Below are positions 44,144 through 53,952 of a stretch of 64,000 nucleotides of DNA, piece by piece; within the stretch, counting starts at the first letter, position 1, and each line of letters begins with the position of its first letter. Made by a program: the position numbers and the translations under genes. The notes below the pieces were generated by a model, which was not told the origin of the DNA, made no database searches, and saw only the letters and a list, made by a program, of their open reading frames with translations. The stretch spans positions 312,501 to 376,500 of the forward strand of contig NZ_JAFEJA010000002.1 in the NCBI RefSeq assembly GCF_016919245.1. The letters are read 5' to 3'. This DNA comes from Streptomyces zhihengii. GTDB taxonomy: Bacteria > Actinomycetota > Actinomycetes > Streptomycetales > Streptomycetaceae.

Positions 44144-45052
44144 GTGAAGGTCGGCTGCATCGGGCTCGGCGACATCGCGCAGAAGGCGTACCTCCCCGTC
44201 CTCACCGCCCTGCCCGGCGTCGAACTCCACCTCCAGACGCGCACCCCCGCGACCCTGGCGCGGGTGGCCGACACCCATCACGTGCCCGCCGGACGCCGCC
44301 ACACCGACCTCGACGGCCTCCTCGCCGAAGGCATCGACGCCGCCTTCGTGCACGCCTCGACCGCGGCGCACGCCGAGATCGTCACCCGCCTCCTCGAAGC
44401 GGGCGTCGCCACGTACGTCGACAAGCCGCTCGCCTACGAACTCGGCGACTCCGAGCGCCTCGTCGCCCTCGCCGAGGACCGCGGCACCAGCCTCGCCGTC
44501 GGCTTCAACCGCCGCTTCGCCCCCGGCTACGCCCAGTGCCTGGAGCACCCCCGCGACCTGATCCTGATGCAGAAGAACCGGGTCGGCCTCCCCGAGGACC
44601 CGCGCACCCTCGTCCTCGACGACTTCATCCATGTCGTCGACACCCTGCGGTTCCTCGCCCCCGGTCCCGTCGAGCACACCGACGTGCGGGCCAGGATCAC
44701 CGACGGGCTGATGCACCACGTCGTCCTCCAGCTCTCCGGCGACGGCTTCACCGCCATCGGCACCATGAACCGGATGAGCGGCTCCACCGAGGAGATCCTG
44801 GAGGTCTCCGGCCAGGACGCCAAGCGCGAGGTGCGCAACCTCGCCGAGATCGTGGACCACAAGGGGCAGCCGAGCGTGCGCCGCCGCGGCGACTGGGTGC
44901 CCGTGGCGCGCCAGCGGGGCATCGAGCAGGTCGTGCACGCCTTCCTCGACGCCGTCCGCGACGGCCGGACCCTCAGCGCCCAGGACGCCCTGCGGACGCA
45001 CGAGCTGTGCGAGCGGATCGTCCTGCGGGCCCTGGAGCAGGCCGGCGGATGA
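44144..45052 (+). CDS. Gfo/Idh/MocA-family oxidoreductase
   Basis: A 302-residue NAD(P)-dependent sugar or inositol-type dehydrogenase. The Rossmann GCIGLGDIA at the start, VDKPLAYE (the EKP-motif variant DKP, about 93-98), and a C-terminal alpha/beta domain are present. The family oxidises polyols, sugars or amines, and the substrate here is open. GGAGA precedes GTG 44144. Its last 80 bp overlap the convergent lnt gene, an unusually deep antisense overlap for this genome. Confidence 0.87.
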   Translation: MKVGCIGLGDIAQKAYLPVLTALPGVELHLQTRTPATLARVADTHHVPAGRRHTDLDGLLAEGIDAAFVHASTAAHAEIVTRLLEAGVATYVDKPLAYELGDSERLVALAEDRGTSLAVGFNRRFAPGYAQCLEHPRDLILMQKNRVGLPEDPRTLVLDDFIHVVDTLRFLAPGPVEHTDVRARITDGLMHHVVLQLSGDGFTAIGTMNRMSGSTEEILEVSGQDAKREVRNLAEIVDHKGQPSVRRRGDWVPVARQRGIEQVVHAFLDAVRDGRTLSAQDALRTHELCERIVLRALEQAGG

Positions 45053-46618
45053 GGCGCACGGCGCCGGCCGCGGCGAAGACCGCCAGCACACCGAGCGCCC
45101 CGTACACCGGCCAGTCGCCGAGGCGCACGTAGAGCGTCGTGCCCTCGGCCCGCGGGACGTCGTACACCGCCGCCGCGCTGGTGTCCGTGCCGAGCGGGGC
45201 GCCGATCCGCTGCCCGTGCGCCCCGTACACGGCGCTCACCCCGGTCAGCGTCGCGTGCACCATCGGGCGGCCCGACTCGGCGGCCCGCAGCGCCGCCAGC
45301 GAGGCGTGCTGCTCCGGCGCCCAGCTGTCCTGGAACGAGGACGTCGCCGACTGCGCCACCAGGAGCCCGGCCCCCTCGCGCACCAGATGCCGGCTCATGT
45401 CGGGAAACGCCGACTCGAAGCACACCAGCGGGCCGATCCGCTCCCCGCCGGGCAGGGTCATGACCACCGGAGCCGTGCCGCGCAGCCGGTCCTCACCGGC
45501 CGCCCGGCCGACGGACGTCGCCCAGCCCAGCAGCGAGCGGGCGGGCACGTACTCGCCGAAGGGCACCAGGCGCATCTTGTCGTAGCGGTCGCCCGTGGGG
45601 CCGTCCGGTCCCACCAGCACCGAGCTCTTGTAGATGCCCCGGGGACCCGACGCCCCGCCGCTGCGGGCGTCCACGTTCACCAGGACCGGGGCCCCGGTCC
45701 CGCGCGCCAGCGCCCCGAGACGGTCCGCGAGGTCGGGGCGCAGGCCCAGATCGGCGCCGACACTGCTCTCGCCCCAGACCACCAGATCCGGCGGCGCCCC
45801 GCGGCCCGCCAGCTCTCGGGTCAGCTCCTCGCCCCGGTCGAAGCGGCGCTCCGCGCCGTCGGCGCCGCCCAGCACACCCGGCTGCACCAGCGCGATCCGC
45901 AGCCGCCCCGACTCACGCGGCTGCGGCGCCCACGCCCACGCGCAGGCCGCCGCCACGGCGCACACCAGCACGCCCGCCAGGGCCGCCCGGCGCGCCGCGC
46001 GCACCGCCACCAGCAGCGCGAGCGCGGTGTTCACCGCGACCACGAGCAGGCTCACCAGCCACACGCCGCCCACCGAGGCGAGCCGCAGGGCGGGCGTCAC
46101 CTCCCACTGGGAGGCGCCCAGCAGACCCCAGGGCCCGCCGAGCCCTTCCCAGGACCGCACCAGCTCGATCATCAGCCAGCCCGACGGCACGACCACCAGC
46201 GCCGCCAGGGCGCGCCCACCGGACGGGGCGCCGGCCGTCATGTGCCGCACCAGACGGCCCCACGGCGCCCACAGCAGCCCGAGCAGCGCGGCGATCACCG
46301 CGAGGAAGACATGCAGACTCGGCAGCAGCCAGTGGTGCACCGCGACCATGAACCCGATCCCGCCGAGCCACCCCTCGACCATCGCCCGCCGGCCCGTCGG
46401 CGCGCTGCGCAGCAGCAGCATCCAGGGGACGAGCGCGGCCCAGGCGAACCACCACAGGGACGGCTCGGGGAACGCGAGCGCGGGCAGCGCCCCGGCGCCC
46501 AGCGCGGCGGCCCCGCGCCGCCGCGGCGACCAGGCCGCGGGCCCCGGCCCGCCGGCTCGCCGGGCGGTCGCCGCTCCGCCGGCGCACCCTCCGCACGCAG
46601 TCCCACCGGAATCCGCAT
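44973..46618 (-). CDS. lnt: Apolipoprotein N-acyltransferase, apparent N-terminal frameshift
   Basis: Membrane acyltransferase that N-acylates the lipid cysteine of lipoproteins. The nitrilase-fold domain shows the E-K-C triad: E in VVWGESSVG, K in YDKMRLVPFGEYVP and C in LVCFESAFPD. N-terminal helices start with LPALAFPEPSLWWFAWAALVPW. The ATG at 46618 has an excellent ribosome site (AAGGAGG, 46625-46631, 6 nt away) but opens a frame that differs from the conserved body, entered by about 46540. One missing base in the GC-rich N-terminal region would restore a normal protein. Alternatively GTG 46676 in the body frame is used, but it has no ribosome site. The 3' end overlaps the Gfo/Idh/MocA gene. 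Confidence 0.83.
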
Positions 46619-46834
46619 TCCGCGCCTCCTTCCCCCTCAGTGTGGGGTACGGGGGCCGGAGGGGACAGAGCGCCACGAGCGTCCCGAGGGGCGCGAGGGG
46701 CGGGCCCGCGGGCGGTGTGGCGCGGCGCCGGGCGTGGTCCCGGTGCCGGAGGGGCAGGGGCGTAAGGGGCCGGCCCGCGGGCAGCGCCACGGCGGGCCGG
46801 CGATCACCCCGGGCCGGACGGATCGCGCGCGGTC
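46619..46834. other. GC-rich gap
   Basis: About 215 bp upstream of lnt and after the methyltransferase stop. It contains the lnt ribosome site (46625-46631) and no further gene that I can support. Confidence 0.4.
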
Positions 46835-48016
46835 TCAGCCGCGCGGCGGCCCCGCGTCGCCGCCCCTGACGGCCCGCAGGATCACGAACTTCGGGTCGGA
46901 GGCCACCACCTCGCAGGCGCCGAAGAGGCGCCGCAGCCGGACGTGGTAGCCGAGATGGCGGTTGCCGACGACCCACAGCTCCCCGCCGGGCCGCAGCACC
47001 CGCCGCGCGTCGGCGAACATCCGCCGGGCGGTGGTGTCGGTGGTGGCGCGGTGCGAGTGGAACGGCGGGTTGGTGAGGACCAGGTCGGCGGAGGAGTCCG
47101 GGAGCGCGGCCAGTCCGTCGCCGGCCAGGAACTCCGCCCGCCCGCCGGGCACGTTGTCGCGGAAGGTGGCCTCGGCGGACGCCACGGCCGCGTAGGACTC
47201 GTCGGTGAAGGTGACATGAGCCCGCGGGTTGGCCAGCGCGGCCGCCGTGCCCACCACACCGTTGCCGCAGCCGAGGTCGACCACGTCGTCGGGGCCCCGC
47301 CGCACGGGGAGACGGCTCAGGAAGAAGCGCGTGCCGATGTCGAGGCGGTCCGCGCAGAAGATGCCCGCGTGGTTGGTGACGGTGCGGCCCGACGCCGCGC
47401 CGATGCCCTCCGGGAGCGCGTACCGCAGCGGCCAGGGGCTGGGCACCCGCGCCGCCGAGGGGTCCGGGGTGCAGAAGATCAGCCGGGCCTTCTTCGCCGC
47501 GAGCGAGGTCCTCGTCGGACCGATGAGGCGCTCGAAGAGCCGCAGAGTCGAGGTGTGGATCTCGCTGACCATGCCGGTGCCCACCACGACCGTGCCCGCG
47601 TGGACGGCCGGGGCGAGGCGGTGGAGCTGGTCCTCCAGCAGCGCGAGGCTCTTGGGGACCCGCACCAGCAGCACGTCGATCCGCTCCGGGGGCGTGTCCC
47701 GGACCGTCAGCAGCCGCACGGCGGACGGATCCGCCCCGGCCCGGGCGAGATTGGCGAGGGTCGCCTGCCGGCCCAGGTACGAGTCGGTGATCTGGACCAC
47801 CGGATGCCGGCCCGCGAGTGCGGTGGCCAGCGCTCCCCAGCGGTCGCCGAGCACGGCGACCGTGCCCGTCAGCGGTACGGGCGGGCCGTCGCCGGCACCG
47901 TGCAGATGCCGCAGCAGGTACTCGTCGGCCGCGTCCCAGGCGCGCAGCGTGTCGCGCGGGTCCTCGGGGAAGCGGGTGAGTTCGAAGGCGCCGAATGCCG
48001 TGGTCAGAGCGTTCAT
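46835..48016 (-). CDS. RlmG-like N2-guanine rRNA methyltransferase
   Basis: A 393-residue methyltransferase with the RsmC/RlmG two-domain build. An N-terminal degenerate methyltransferase-like domain (about 20-195) precedes the catalytic one (about 210-390), with SAM motif VVDLGCGNGVVG and the catalytic NPPFHSHRATTD. It probably methylates guanine of 23S rRNA (the RlmG target is G1835 in E. coli), though RsmC-type targets cannot be excluded. The ATG lies at 48016. It is monocistronic. The sequence has the expected length, so both domains are complete. Confidence 0.88.
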   Translation of the reverse strand: MNALTTAFGAFELTRFPEDPRDTLRAWDAADEYLLRHLHGAGDGPPVPLTGTVAVLGDRWGALATALAGRHPVVQITDSYLGRQATLANLARAGADPSAVRLLTVRDTPPERIDVLLVRVPKSLALLEDQLHRLAPAVHAGTVVVGTGMVSEIHTSTLRLFERLIGPTRTSLAAKKARLIFCTPDPSAARVPSPWPLRYALPEGIGAASGRTVTNHAGIFCADRLDIGTRFFLSRLPVRRGPDDVVDLGCGNGVVGTAAALANPRAHVTFTDESYAAVASAEATFRDNVPGGRAEFLAGDGLAALPDSSADLVLTNPPFHSHRATTDTTARRMFADARRVLRPGGELWVVGNRHLGYHVRLRRLFGACEVVASDPKFVILRAVRGGDAGPPRG

Positions 48017-48080
48017 CGTGACTTCAGGCTAGCCGAGCGCAGGGGACGCCCCGCGCGCCGAGGCACTCCGGAGGCGGCGC

Positions 48081-48254
48081 TCAGGCCGCGCGGTCCACGT
48101 CCTCGCGTGCCGCAGCGGCCCACTCCACCACGAGCGCCTCGTACTCCGGGCGGCGGTCGTCGGGGAGCGCCCCGTCGGACCACAGCTCTCGGATCCGGGC
48201 GTTCAGCTCGGAGGCGGTCAGGCGGGACACGGGCTCGTTGCGAATGGGGGACAT
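48081..48254 (-). CDS. Small conserved hypothetical protein
   Basis: A 57-residue protein with MSPIRNEPVSRLTASELNAR near the start and a basic-acidic, W-containing body (IRELWSDGALPDDRRPEYEAL) that looks helical. No signal or metal motif. ATG 48254 is preceded by TAGCCT on the minus strand, 7 nt away, so it appears leaderless. The frame is open 10 codons further upstream. It lies between the rRNA methyltransferase gene and uppP. Not recognised. Confidence 0.6.
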   Translation of the reverse strand: MSPIRNEPVSRLTASELNARIRELWSDGALPDDRRPEYEALVVEWAAAAREDVDRAA

Positions 48255-48308
48255 GAAGCCAAGGCTAAGGCCTCCCACCGACACCCGTGACCCGCCCGAA
48301 CCGGGGCG

Positions 48309-49181
48309 TCAGTGCGCCGACTCGCCCGCGTGCGGGCTCAGTACACCCGTTCCGACCAGGATGAACAGCACGATTCCCAGCAGGATCCGATAGATCACGA
48401 ACGGCATGAAGCTCTTGGTAGTGATGAATTTCATGAACCAGGCGATCACCGCGTAGCCCACGGCGAACGCCACGATCGTCGCGAAGATGGTGGGGCCCCA
48501 CGAGACGTGGCCCTCGCCGGCGTCCTTCAACTCGTAGGCGCCCGACGCCAGCACGGCGGGGATCGCCAGCAGGAACGAGTAACGCGCCGCCGCCTCGCGG
48601 GTATAGCCCATCAGCAGACCGCCGCTGATGGTCGCGCCGGACCGGGAGACGCCCGGGATCAGGGCCATCGCCTGGCAGAAGCCGTAGATCAGGCCGTCCC
48701 GGACGCTGAGGTCCTTGAGCGACTTGCGCTCCCGGACGGCGCGGTGCCGGCCGCCGGCCTCGTCCCGTGCGGCGAGCCGGTCGGCGACGCCGAGCACGAT
48801 GCCCATGACGATCAGGGTGGTCGCGATCAGCCGCAGATCACGGAACGGCCCCTCGATCTGGTCCTTGAGGGTGATGCCGAGCACCCCGATCGGAATGGAG
48901 CCGATGATGACCAGCCAGCCCATCTGGGCGTCGTGGTCCTGGCGCATCGCCTTGTCGGTCAGCGAGCGGAACCAGGCCGTCGTGATCCGCGCGATGTCCT
49001 TGCGGAAGTAGATGAGCACGGCCGTCTCGGTGCCGATCTGCGTGATCGCGGTGAACGCCGCGCCCGGGTCGTGCCACCCGGCGAACGCGGCGGTCAGCCG
49101 CAGATGCGCACTGGAGGAGATCGGGAGGAACTCCGTCAGCCCCTGGACGAGCCCGAGGACGAATGATTCGAACCACGACAT
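48309..49181 (-). CDS. uppP: Undecaprenyl-diphosphatase
   Basis: A 290-residue integral membrane phosphatase (BacA family) that recycles undecaprenyl pyrophosphate for peptidoglycan and other envelope polymers; over-production gives bacitracin resistance. The two active-site segments are conserved: [16 protein letters not shown] at 14-29 and [13 protein letters not shown] near 175-187. About eight membrane helices can be traced. ATG 49181 starts [14 protein letters not shown], the normal form. The gene is alone, with the methyltransferase and small protein downstream in the same direction but no obvious operon signals. Confidence 0.95.
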   Translation of the reverse strand: MSWFESFVLGLVQGLTEFLPISSSAHLRLTAAFAGWHDPGAAFTAITQIGTETAVLIYFRKDIARITTAWFRSLTDKAMRQDHDAQMGWLVIIGSIPIGVLGITLKDQIEGPFRDLRLIATTLIVMGIVLGVADRLAARDEAGGRHRAVRERKSLKDLSVRDGLIYGFCQAMALIPGVSRSGATISGGLLMGYTREAAARYSFLLAIPAVLASGAYELKDAGEGHVSWGPTIFATIVAFAVGYAVIAWFMKFITTKSFMPFVIYRILLGIVLFILVGTGVLSPHAGESAH

Positions 49182-49344
49182 GAAAAGAAGCCATCCCGGT
49201 GCTGGTCAGGGTCACGAGGTACGGGCCGTGGCGGCGTGCCCGTCCGGGCCGCGATCATGCGGGCCCGTCGGGTCGCAGGGTATCGGCAAAAGATGAAGCG
49301 CCGTCCGGCGGGCCGGGCCCGCGGGGCGCGGCGCGGCGCCCGGC

Positions 49345-50049
49345 TCAGGCGGACCGCAGCCGGTGGCGCCTGCGCCAGCCGACGACTGCCGCGGCCAGCC
49401 CCGTGAGCACGATGAACCCCATCGAGGCGAGGAACACCGGCGACGTCGGCGTCGCGGCGCTGCTCCCGGCGACGACGTACGCGGCCGTGTTGGGCACCGA
49501 CCCGACGGCCGTCGCCAGCAGGAACGGCGCCCAGCCCATCCGCGACACCGCGGCGCAGTAGTTGGCGGCGGCGAAGGGCACCCCGGGGAAGAGCCGGACG
49601 GCGAGCATCGAACGGAAGCCGTGCCGGCTGAGCTGCCCGTCGGCCGCCGTCAGCAGCCGCCCGCGCAGCAGCGGCCGCAGGGCGTCCTGGCCCAGCAGCC
49701 GGCCGAGGCCGAACGCGATCCCCGCCCCGAGCACCGTGCCGGCGACGGCCGCCGCCAGCCCCGCCTGCGAGCCGAAGAGCGCCCCCGCCGCGAGATTGAG
49801 GATCGGCCGCGGCACGAAGGCGGCGGTGCACACGCCGTACGCCACCGCGAACAGGGCCACCGCGGAGAAGCCGTTCACCTGTGGCGGCCAGCCCGCCGAC
49901 AGCAGGCGCTGCGGTTCGAACAGCAGGACCGTCACCGCGGCCGACGCCAGCAGGACCAGCAGCAGGGACAACCGCGACCAGGGCGAGAACAGCGCCCTGG
50001 AGCAGCGGACGGCGAGGCCGTTTGCCGGCCTGGGAGCGAGGTCGAACAT
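49345..50049 (-). CDS. TVP38/TMEM64 (DedA-superfamily) membrane protein
   Basis: A 234-residue membrane protein of the TVP38/VTT branch of the DedA superfamily, probably a lipid scramblase or transporter. The VTT motif region [16 protein letters not shown] and [22 protein letters not shown], read in two parts, are recognisable. There are five or six hydrophobic segments and a basic C-terminus (RRRHRLRS). ATG 50049 follows TAGTCT on the minus strand with a 6-nt gap, so it is probably leaderless. A second, different DedA-type protein is encoded at 54580, so two members of this superfamily lie within 5 kb. Confidence 0.87.
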   Translation of the reverse strand: MFDLAPRPANGLAVRCSRALFSPWSRLSLLLVLLASAAVTVLLFEPQRLLSAGWPPQVNGFSAVALFAVAYGVCTAAFVPRPILNLAAGALFGSQAGLAAAVAGTVLGAGIAFGLGRLLGQDALRPLLRGRLLTAADGQLSRHGFRSMLAVRLFPGVPFAAANYCAAVSRMGWAPFLLATAVGSVPNTAAYVVAGSSAATPTSPVFLASMGFIVLTGLAAAVVGWRRRHRLRSA

Positions 50050-50519
50050 CCGGGGAGACTAACCGACAAAGGTGTCCGTTCGACATCAAGTGCGCCACAG
50101 GACAGCCCCCGAGAGGCCCCGAACCCGCACAGCAGGCACACACGGCGGGGCGCCCGGGAGCCGTGCGGACCCCCTCCCGGGCGGCCCGCACGGCGGCGCC
50201 GCAAAACCATTCGACGGCCCGGTACGGCGTGCACGATCATCGACGGCATGTCCCGGTACGCCTTCCCCGCAGTGCCGTCCGCCGTCGCGGACGCGCCGAA
50301 GGCTGCCGCGTTCCCGGCCACCGCAGCCACGGCCACGGCAACCGCGGCCCTCGCAACCACGGCTACGGCAACCACGGCCGCGGCGCCGCACGGCGGCGCC
50401 CGAAGCTGACCCTTCCCGGACAGTCCGGCGGACCCCGCAGGGGGAGGGTCGGCAGGCTCCCGGGGTCCCGCACACATCTCTCACATTCCGGTCATGTTCC
50501 GGGAAGGGACAGCTTCGCC
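50050..50519. other. Gene-poor region upstream of tuf3 with Ala/Thr-codon repeats
   Basis: About 470 bp. From 50300 to 50400 the sequence is a degenerate array of GGCNACGGC/GCAACCACGG units. A plus-strand open frame (50248-50409, 53 codons) would encode an A/T-rich peptide ending in GARS, but has no ribosome site. The minus strand has comparable low-complexity frames. It presumably also contains the tuf3 promoter. No gene is supported. Confidence 0.45.
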
Positions 50520-51695
50520 ATGCCCAAGACGGCATACGTGCGCACCAAGCCGCACCTCAACATCGGCACCATGGGGCACGTCGACCACGGCAAGACCACG
50601 CTCACCGCCGCCATCACCAAGGTGCTCAGCGAGCGTTCCGGCGGCACCACCTCCTACGTCGCCTTCGACCGCATCGACCGCGCCCCCGAGGAGGCCCGGC
50701 GCGGCATCACCATCGACATCGCCCACGTCGAGTACGAGACCGACACCCGCCACTACGCCCATGTCGACATGCCGGGCCACGCCGACTACGTGAAGAACAT
50801 GGTGACCGGCGCCGCCCAGCTCGACGGCGCGATCCTGGTCGTCTCCGCGCTCGACGGCGTCATGCCGCAGACCTCGGAGCACGTGCTGCTCGCCCGCCAG
50901 GTGGGCGTGGACCACATCGTCGTGGCGCTCAACAAGGCCGACGCGGGCGACGACGAGCTCACCGACCTCGTCGAGCTGGAGGTCCGCGACCTGCTCACCG
51001 CGCACGGCTACGGCGGCGACGCGGCGCCCGTCGTGCGGGTCTCCGGGCTGAAGGCGCTGGAGGGGGACCCGCGGTGGACGGCGGCCGTCGAGGCGCTGCT
51101 CGACGCCGTGGACACCTATGTGCCGATGCCCGTGCGGTACACCGACGCCCCGTTCCTGCTCCCGGTGGAGAACGTGCTCACCATCACCGGCCGGGGGACC
51201 GTCGTCACCGGGGCCGTGGAGCGCGGCACGGTCCGCGTCGGCGACCGGGTCGAGGTCCTCGGCGCGGAGACGGAGACGGTGGTCACCGGCCTGGAGACGT
51301 TCGGCAGGCCGATGGAGTCGGCGGAGGCCGGCGACAGCGTGGCGCTGCTGCTGCGCGGAGTGCCACGGGACGCGGTCCGCCGCGGGCACGTGGTGGCCGC
51401 GCCCGGCAGTGTGGTGCCGCGCTCCCGGTTCGCCGCGCGGGTGTACGTGCTCCCGGCGAGCGCGGGCGGCAGGAGCAGCCCGGTCTCCGGCGGCTACCGG
51501 CCGCAGTTCTACATCCGCACGGCGGACGTCGTCGGCGGGATCGACCTCGGCGGCGCGGCGGTCGCGCGGCCGGGGGAGACGGTCTCGATGACCGTCGAAC
51601 TCGGGCGCGAGGTCCCGCTGGAGCCGGGGCTGGGCTTCGCGATCCGCGAGGGCGGCCGGACCGTCGGCGCGGGCACGGTGACCGAGGTCCTGTGA
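50520..51695 (+). CDS. tuf3: Elongation factor Tu, divergent (tuf3 type)
   Basis: A 391-residue EF-Tu GTPase. G1 is GHVDHGKTT and G3 is DMPGH (the usual DCPGH has Cys, here Met). G4 is NKAD (usually NKCD), and RGITID replaces RGITIN. Domains II and III are complete. The many changes mark it as the divergent EF-Tu3 known from S. coelicolor and S. ramocissimus, not the housekeeping tuf1, which lies in the str operon. Because it is alone, with no rpsL/rpsG/fusA near, it is a single-gene unit. GGGAAGGGA (50501-50509) precedes ATG. It may respond to starvation or EF-Tu-directed antibiotics. Confidence 0.94.
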   Translation: MPKTAYVRTKPHLNIGTMGHVDHGKTTLTAAITKVLSERSGGTTSYVAFDRIDRAPEEARRGITIDIAHVEYETDTRHYAHVDMPGHADYVKNMVTGAAQLDGAILVVSALDGVMPQTSEHVLLARQVGVDHIVVALNKADAGDDELTDLVELEVRDLLTAHGYGGDAAPVVRVSGLKALEGDPRWTAAVEALLDAVDTYVPMPVRYTDAPFLLPVENVLTITGRGTVVTGAVERGTVRVGDRVEVLGAETETVVTGLETFGRPMESAEAGDSVALLLRGVPRDAVRRGHVVAAPGSVVPRSRFAARVYVLPASAGGRSSPVSGGYRPQFYIRTADVVGGIDLGGAAVARPGETVSMTVELGREVPLEPGLGFAIREGGRTVGAGTVTEVL

Positions 51696-51703
51696 CCGGT
51701 GAC

Positions 51704-51739
51704 CGCGTGCGCCCCTCCCGCCCGGGAGGGGCGCACGCG
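51704..51739 (+). terminator. Terminator after tuf3
   Basis: A perfect 17-bp inverted repeat (51704-51720 with 51723-51739) around two bases, 8 nt after the stop. Confidence 0.88.
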
Positions 51740-51759
51740 GCGCCGGGCACAATGGCACG

Positions 51760-52743
51760 GTGAACGACCCGACCCCCCACGTCCCGGAGACGGCGCGCCC
51801 GGACGCCGCCACGGACGCGCTCTCCGCCGCCGGCGACGAAGCCGAAGCTCCCGCCGACGCCGACGCCGACGCCGACGTTCCGGAAGCTGCCGGTGAGGAC
51901 GACGACCGCGTCCCGGTGACGCGCACGGTCGACGGCGGGGTCGCGAAGCTGATGCCCGACGTCGACCGGCCCCGGGCCTGGCTGCTGACCGTGGACGGCT
52001 CGCCGCAGTCGTACGTGGACCTCGACGACCCCCTGCACCTGGAGTTCGAGTACGTCCGCCGGCTCGCCCACGCCGTCGACTGCGCGGCCGGGGAGGGCGA
52101 ACCGCTGGACGTGTTCCACCTCGGCGGCGGGGCGCTCACCCTGCCGCGCTGGATCGGGGCGACCCGTCCCGGATCCCGGCAGACGGTGGCCGAGGCGGAC
52201 GGACCGCTCTCGGCGCTCGTCGCCGGACTGCTGCCGCTCGCACCGGGGACCGACGTCACCGTGCGCACGGCCGACGCCCGGGCCGAGCTGGAGAACGCGC
52301 CCGAGGACGGCGCCGACGTGATCGTCGCCGACGTCTTCGGCGGCTCGCGGGTGCCCGCGCAGGTGACCTCGCTGGAGTTCGCGCGGGCGGCGGCGCGGGT
52401 GCTGCGGCCCGGCGGCCTCTACGCGGCCAATCTCGCCGACGGCGCGCCGTTCGGCTTCCTCCGGTCACAGCTCGCGAACTTCGCCGCCGTCTTCGGGGAG
52501 CTGGCGCTGATCGCCGAGCCGGCCGTACTGCGCGGCAGGCGGTTCGGCAACGCGGTGCTCGTGGCGTCGCGGGTGCCCGTCGACACGGCGTCGCTCGCCC
52601 GCCGCACCGCGGCCGACGCCTTCCCCGCGAGGGTCGAGCACGGGCGGTCGCTGGCCCGGCTGATCGGCGACGCGCGGCCCGTGCGGGACGCGGAGGCGGT
52701 GGCCTCGCCCCCGCCGCCGGACGGCGCCTTCGGCGTGGGCTGA
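51760..52743 (+). CDS. Spermidine synthase-like methyltransferase-fold protein
   Basis: A 327-residue protein of the spermidine-synthase/SAM-binding fold. After an acidic, disordered 50-residue head (with repeated ADADAD), the fold shows PLDVFHLGGGALTLPRW (glycine motif I), DGADVIVADVFGG (motif IV) and LRPGGLYAANL. The usual polyamine-binding residues are not obvious, so it may not make spermidine. GTG 51760 is preceded by CACAAT (51748-51753), 6 nt away, hence probably leaderless. It comes right after the tuf3 terminator. Confidence 0.8.
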   Translation: MNDPTPHVPETARPDAATDALSAAGDEAEAPADADADADVPEAAGEDDDRVPVTRTVDGGVAKLMPDVDRPRAWLLTVDGSPQSYVDLDDPLHLEFEYVRRLAHAVDCAAGEGEPLDVFHLGGGALTLPRWIGATRPGSRQTVAEADGPLSALVAGLLPLAPGTDVTVRTADARAELENAPEDGADVIVADVFGGSRVPAQVTSLEFARAAARVLRPGGLYAANLADGAPFGFLRSQLANFAAVFGELALIAEPAVLRGRRFGNAVLVASRVPVDTASLARRTAADAFPARVEHGRSLARLIGDARPVRDAEAVASPPPPDGAFGVG

Positions 52744-52756
52744 GCGCCCGCACGCA

Positions 52757-52790
52757 GCCGGCCCCGCCCCCGGAGAGGGACGGGGCCGGC
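52757..52790. terminator. Bidirectional terminator
   Basis: GCCGGCCCCG (52757-52766) pairs with CGGGGCCGGC (52781-52790) around a 14-nt loop, between two convergent stops. Confidence 0.75.
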
Positions 52791-52802
52791 CGGAGAGCGG
52801 CG

Positions 52803-53879
52803 TCAGGAAGCGGACGCCGAGCCGTTCGCGAGGCGGACGGTGCTCAGGATCTTCTGGATGGTGGCGTCGTCGAGCTCGTCCTTGACGCCGGTGTTGGCGT
52901 AGAGGACCCAGCTCTTGAAGTCGCCCTTGGGGTCCTTGAAGGAGAAGGCGATGGACTTGCCGTCCGTCTCGCACTTGTTGTCCTTCTTCACCCCGGGGGC
53001 GGTCGCGGTCGAGACGCTGCCCTTCAGACCGGAGGCCGTGGTGTAGTCCTCGGCCTTGGTGATCTTGACCGTGCCGGCCGGCTCGGTCTGCGCGTAGCCC
53101 GCCCAGACCCAGTTGCCCGCCTCGTTGTAGGCGGCCTCGGAGGTGCTCTTCGCGCCCTTGCCGCCCTTGGTGCCGGCGCTGGCGAGCCCGTAGGTCTCGT
53201 TGCTGCCGTCCTTGTCCGAGTCGAACTCGCACCACTTGCTCTTGAGGTGGGCGGGAGCGCTCATCATGACGGCGGGGGAGCCGTCGCCCTTCTTCTCGTC
53301 CTCGAAGCCGGAGGCCATGCCGCTGCTGGCGACCTCCCAGTCGGCCGGGACGTCGAACTGGGTGCCGTGCTTGGGGTTGGTGACGACCTTCCAGCCCTCG
53401 ATGGTGGGCTTGGCGTCCGTGCCCGCGCGCGGGTTCTCGCCCGGAGCGCCGGAGCCGGTGTCGGGGGACGCGCCCTCGGAGGCGTCCTTCGACGGCGACT
53501 GGGACGCCGCGGCGCCGCCGCCCTTGTCGGAGGTGCCGCCGTCGTCGTCCCTCAGCACCACGAAGCCGGTGACCGCGGCGGCCACGACGACGGCCGTCGC
53601 GGCCACGATCGCCACGATCGTGGTCTTCTTCTTGTCGTCCGGCGACGGCTGCGGAGCGCCGGGCATCTGGCCGGGCACCGCGTACTGCGGCATCGTCGGC
53701 TGCTGGTACGGGTTGGGCTGCTGGTACCCAGGCTGCTGGTAGCCGCCCTGCTGGTGTCCCGGCTGCTGATACGGATTCGGCTGCTGGTTGCCCGGCTGCT
53801 GATACGGATTCGGCTGCTGGTACTGGTTCTGGTCCTGCGGGTTCTGCTCGCCCCCGGGCGGCTGCTGTCCTGGCCACAT
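52803..53879 (-). CDS. Membrane protein with Q/P/N/Y-rich repeat head and exported domain
   Basis: A 358-residue protein. Residues 1 to about 78 are an 11-residue repeat (QQPNPYQQPG type) rich in Q, P, N, Y and G. One helix (about 85-108, TTIVAIVAATAVVVAAAVTGFVV, read in two parts) crosses the membrane. An acidic S/G/D linker leads to a C-terminal domain (about 175-350) with W, C and Y landmarks (KWCEFD) that should lie outside. Similar P/Q/Y-rich head-plus-TM designs are common in Streptomyces and Mycobacterium; they are thought to be envelope-located with unknown ligands. ATG 53879 is close to TATGGT on the minus strand (leaderless). No named domain recognised. Confidence 0.8.
   Translation of the reverse strand: MWPGQQPPGGEQNPQDQNQYQQPNPYQQPGNQQPNPYQQPGHQQGGYQQPGYQQPNPYQQPTMPQYAVPGQMPGAPQPSPDDKKKTTIVAIVAATAVVVAAAVTGFVVLRDDDGGTSDKGGGAAASQSPSKDASEGASPDTGSGAPGENPRAGTDAKPTIEGWKVVTNPKHGTQFDVPADWEVASSGMASGFEDEKKGDGSPAVMMSAPAHLKSKWCEFDSDKDGSNETYGLASAGTKGGKGAKSTSEAAYNEAGNWVWAGYAQTEPAGTVKITKAEDYTTASGLKGSVSTATAPGVKKDNKCETDGKSIAFSFKDPKGDFKSWVLYANTGVKDELDDATIQKILSTVRLANGSASAS
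53759..53821 (-). repeat. 30-bp direct repeats encoding the Q/P/N/Y head
   Basis: Units at 53759-53788 and 53792-53821 are identical at a 33-bp (11-codon) offset, with degenerate copies on both sides down to about 53700. In-frame duplication can lengthen or shorten the head. Confidence 0.85.
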
Positions 53880-53952
53880 GGCCAGTAACCATAGAGGGAG
53901 GGCGTCGCCAGTTCCACGCCCGGCCCCGGGGAAGGGTGTGGCCACCATCGAA

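Noticed and set aside
50248..50409. A 53-codon protein upstream of tuf3
   Set aside because: Low-complexity A/T codons with no ribosome site; described only as a sequence oddity.
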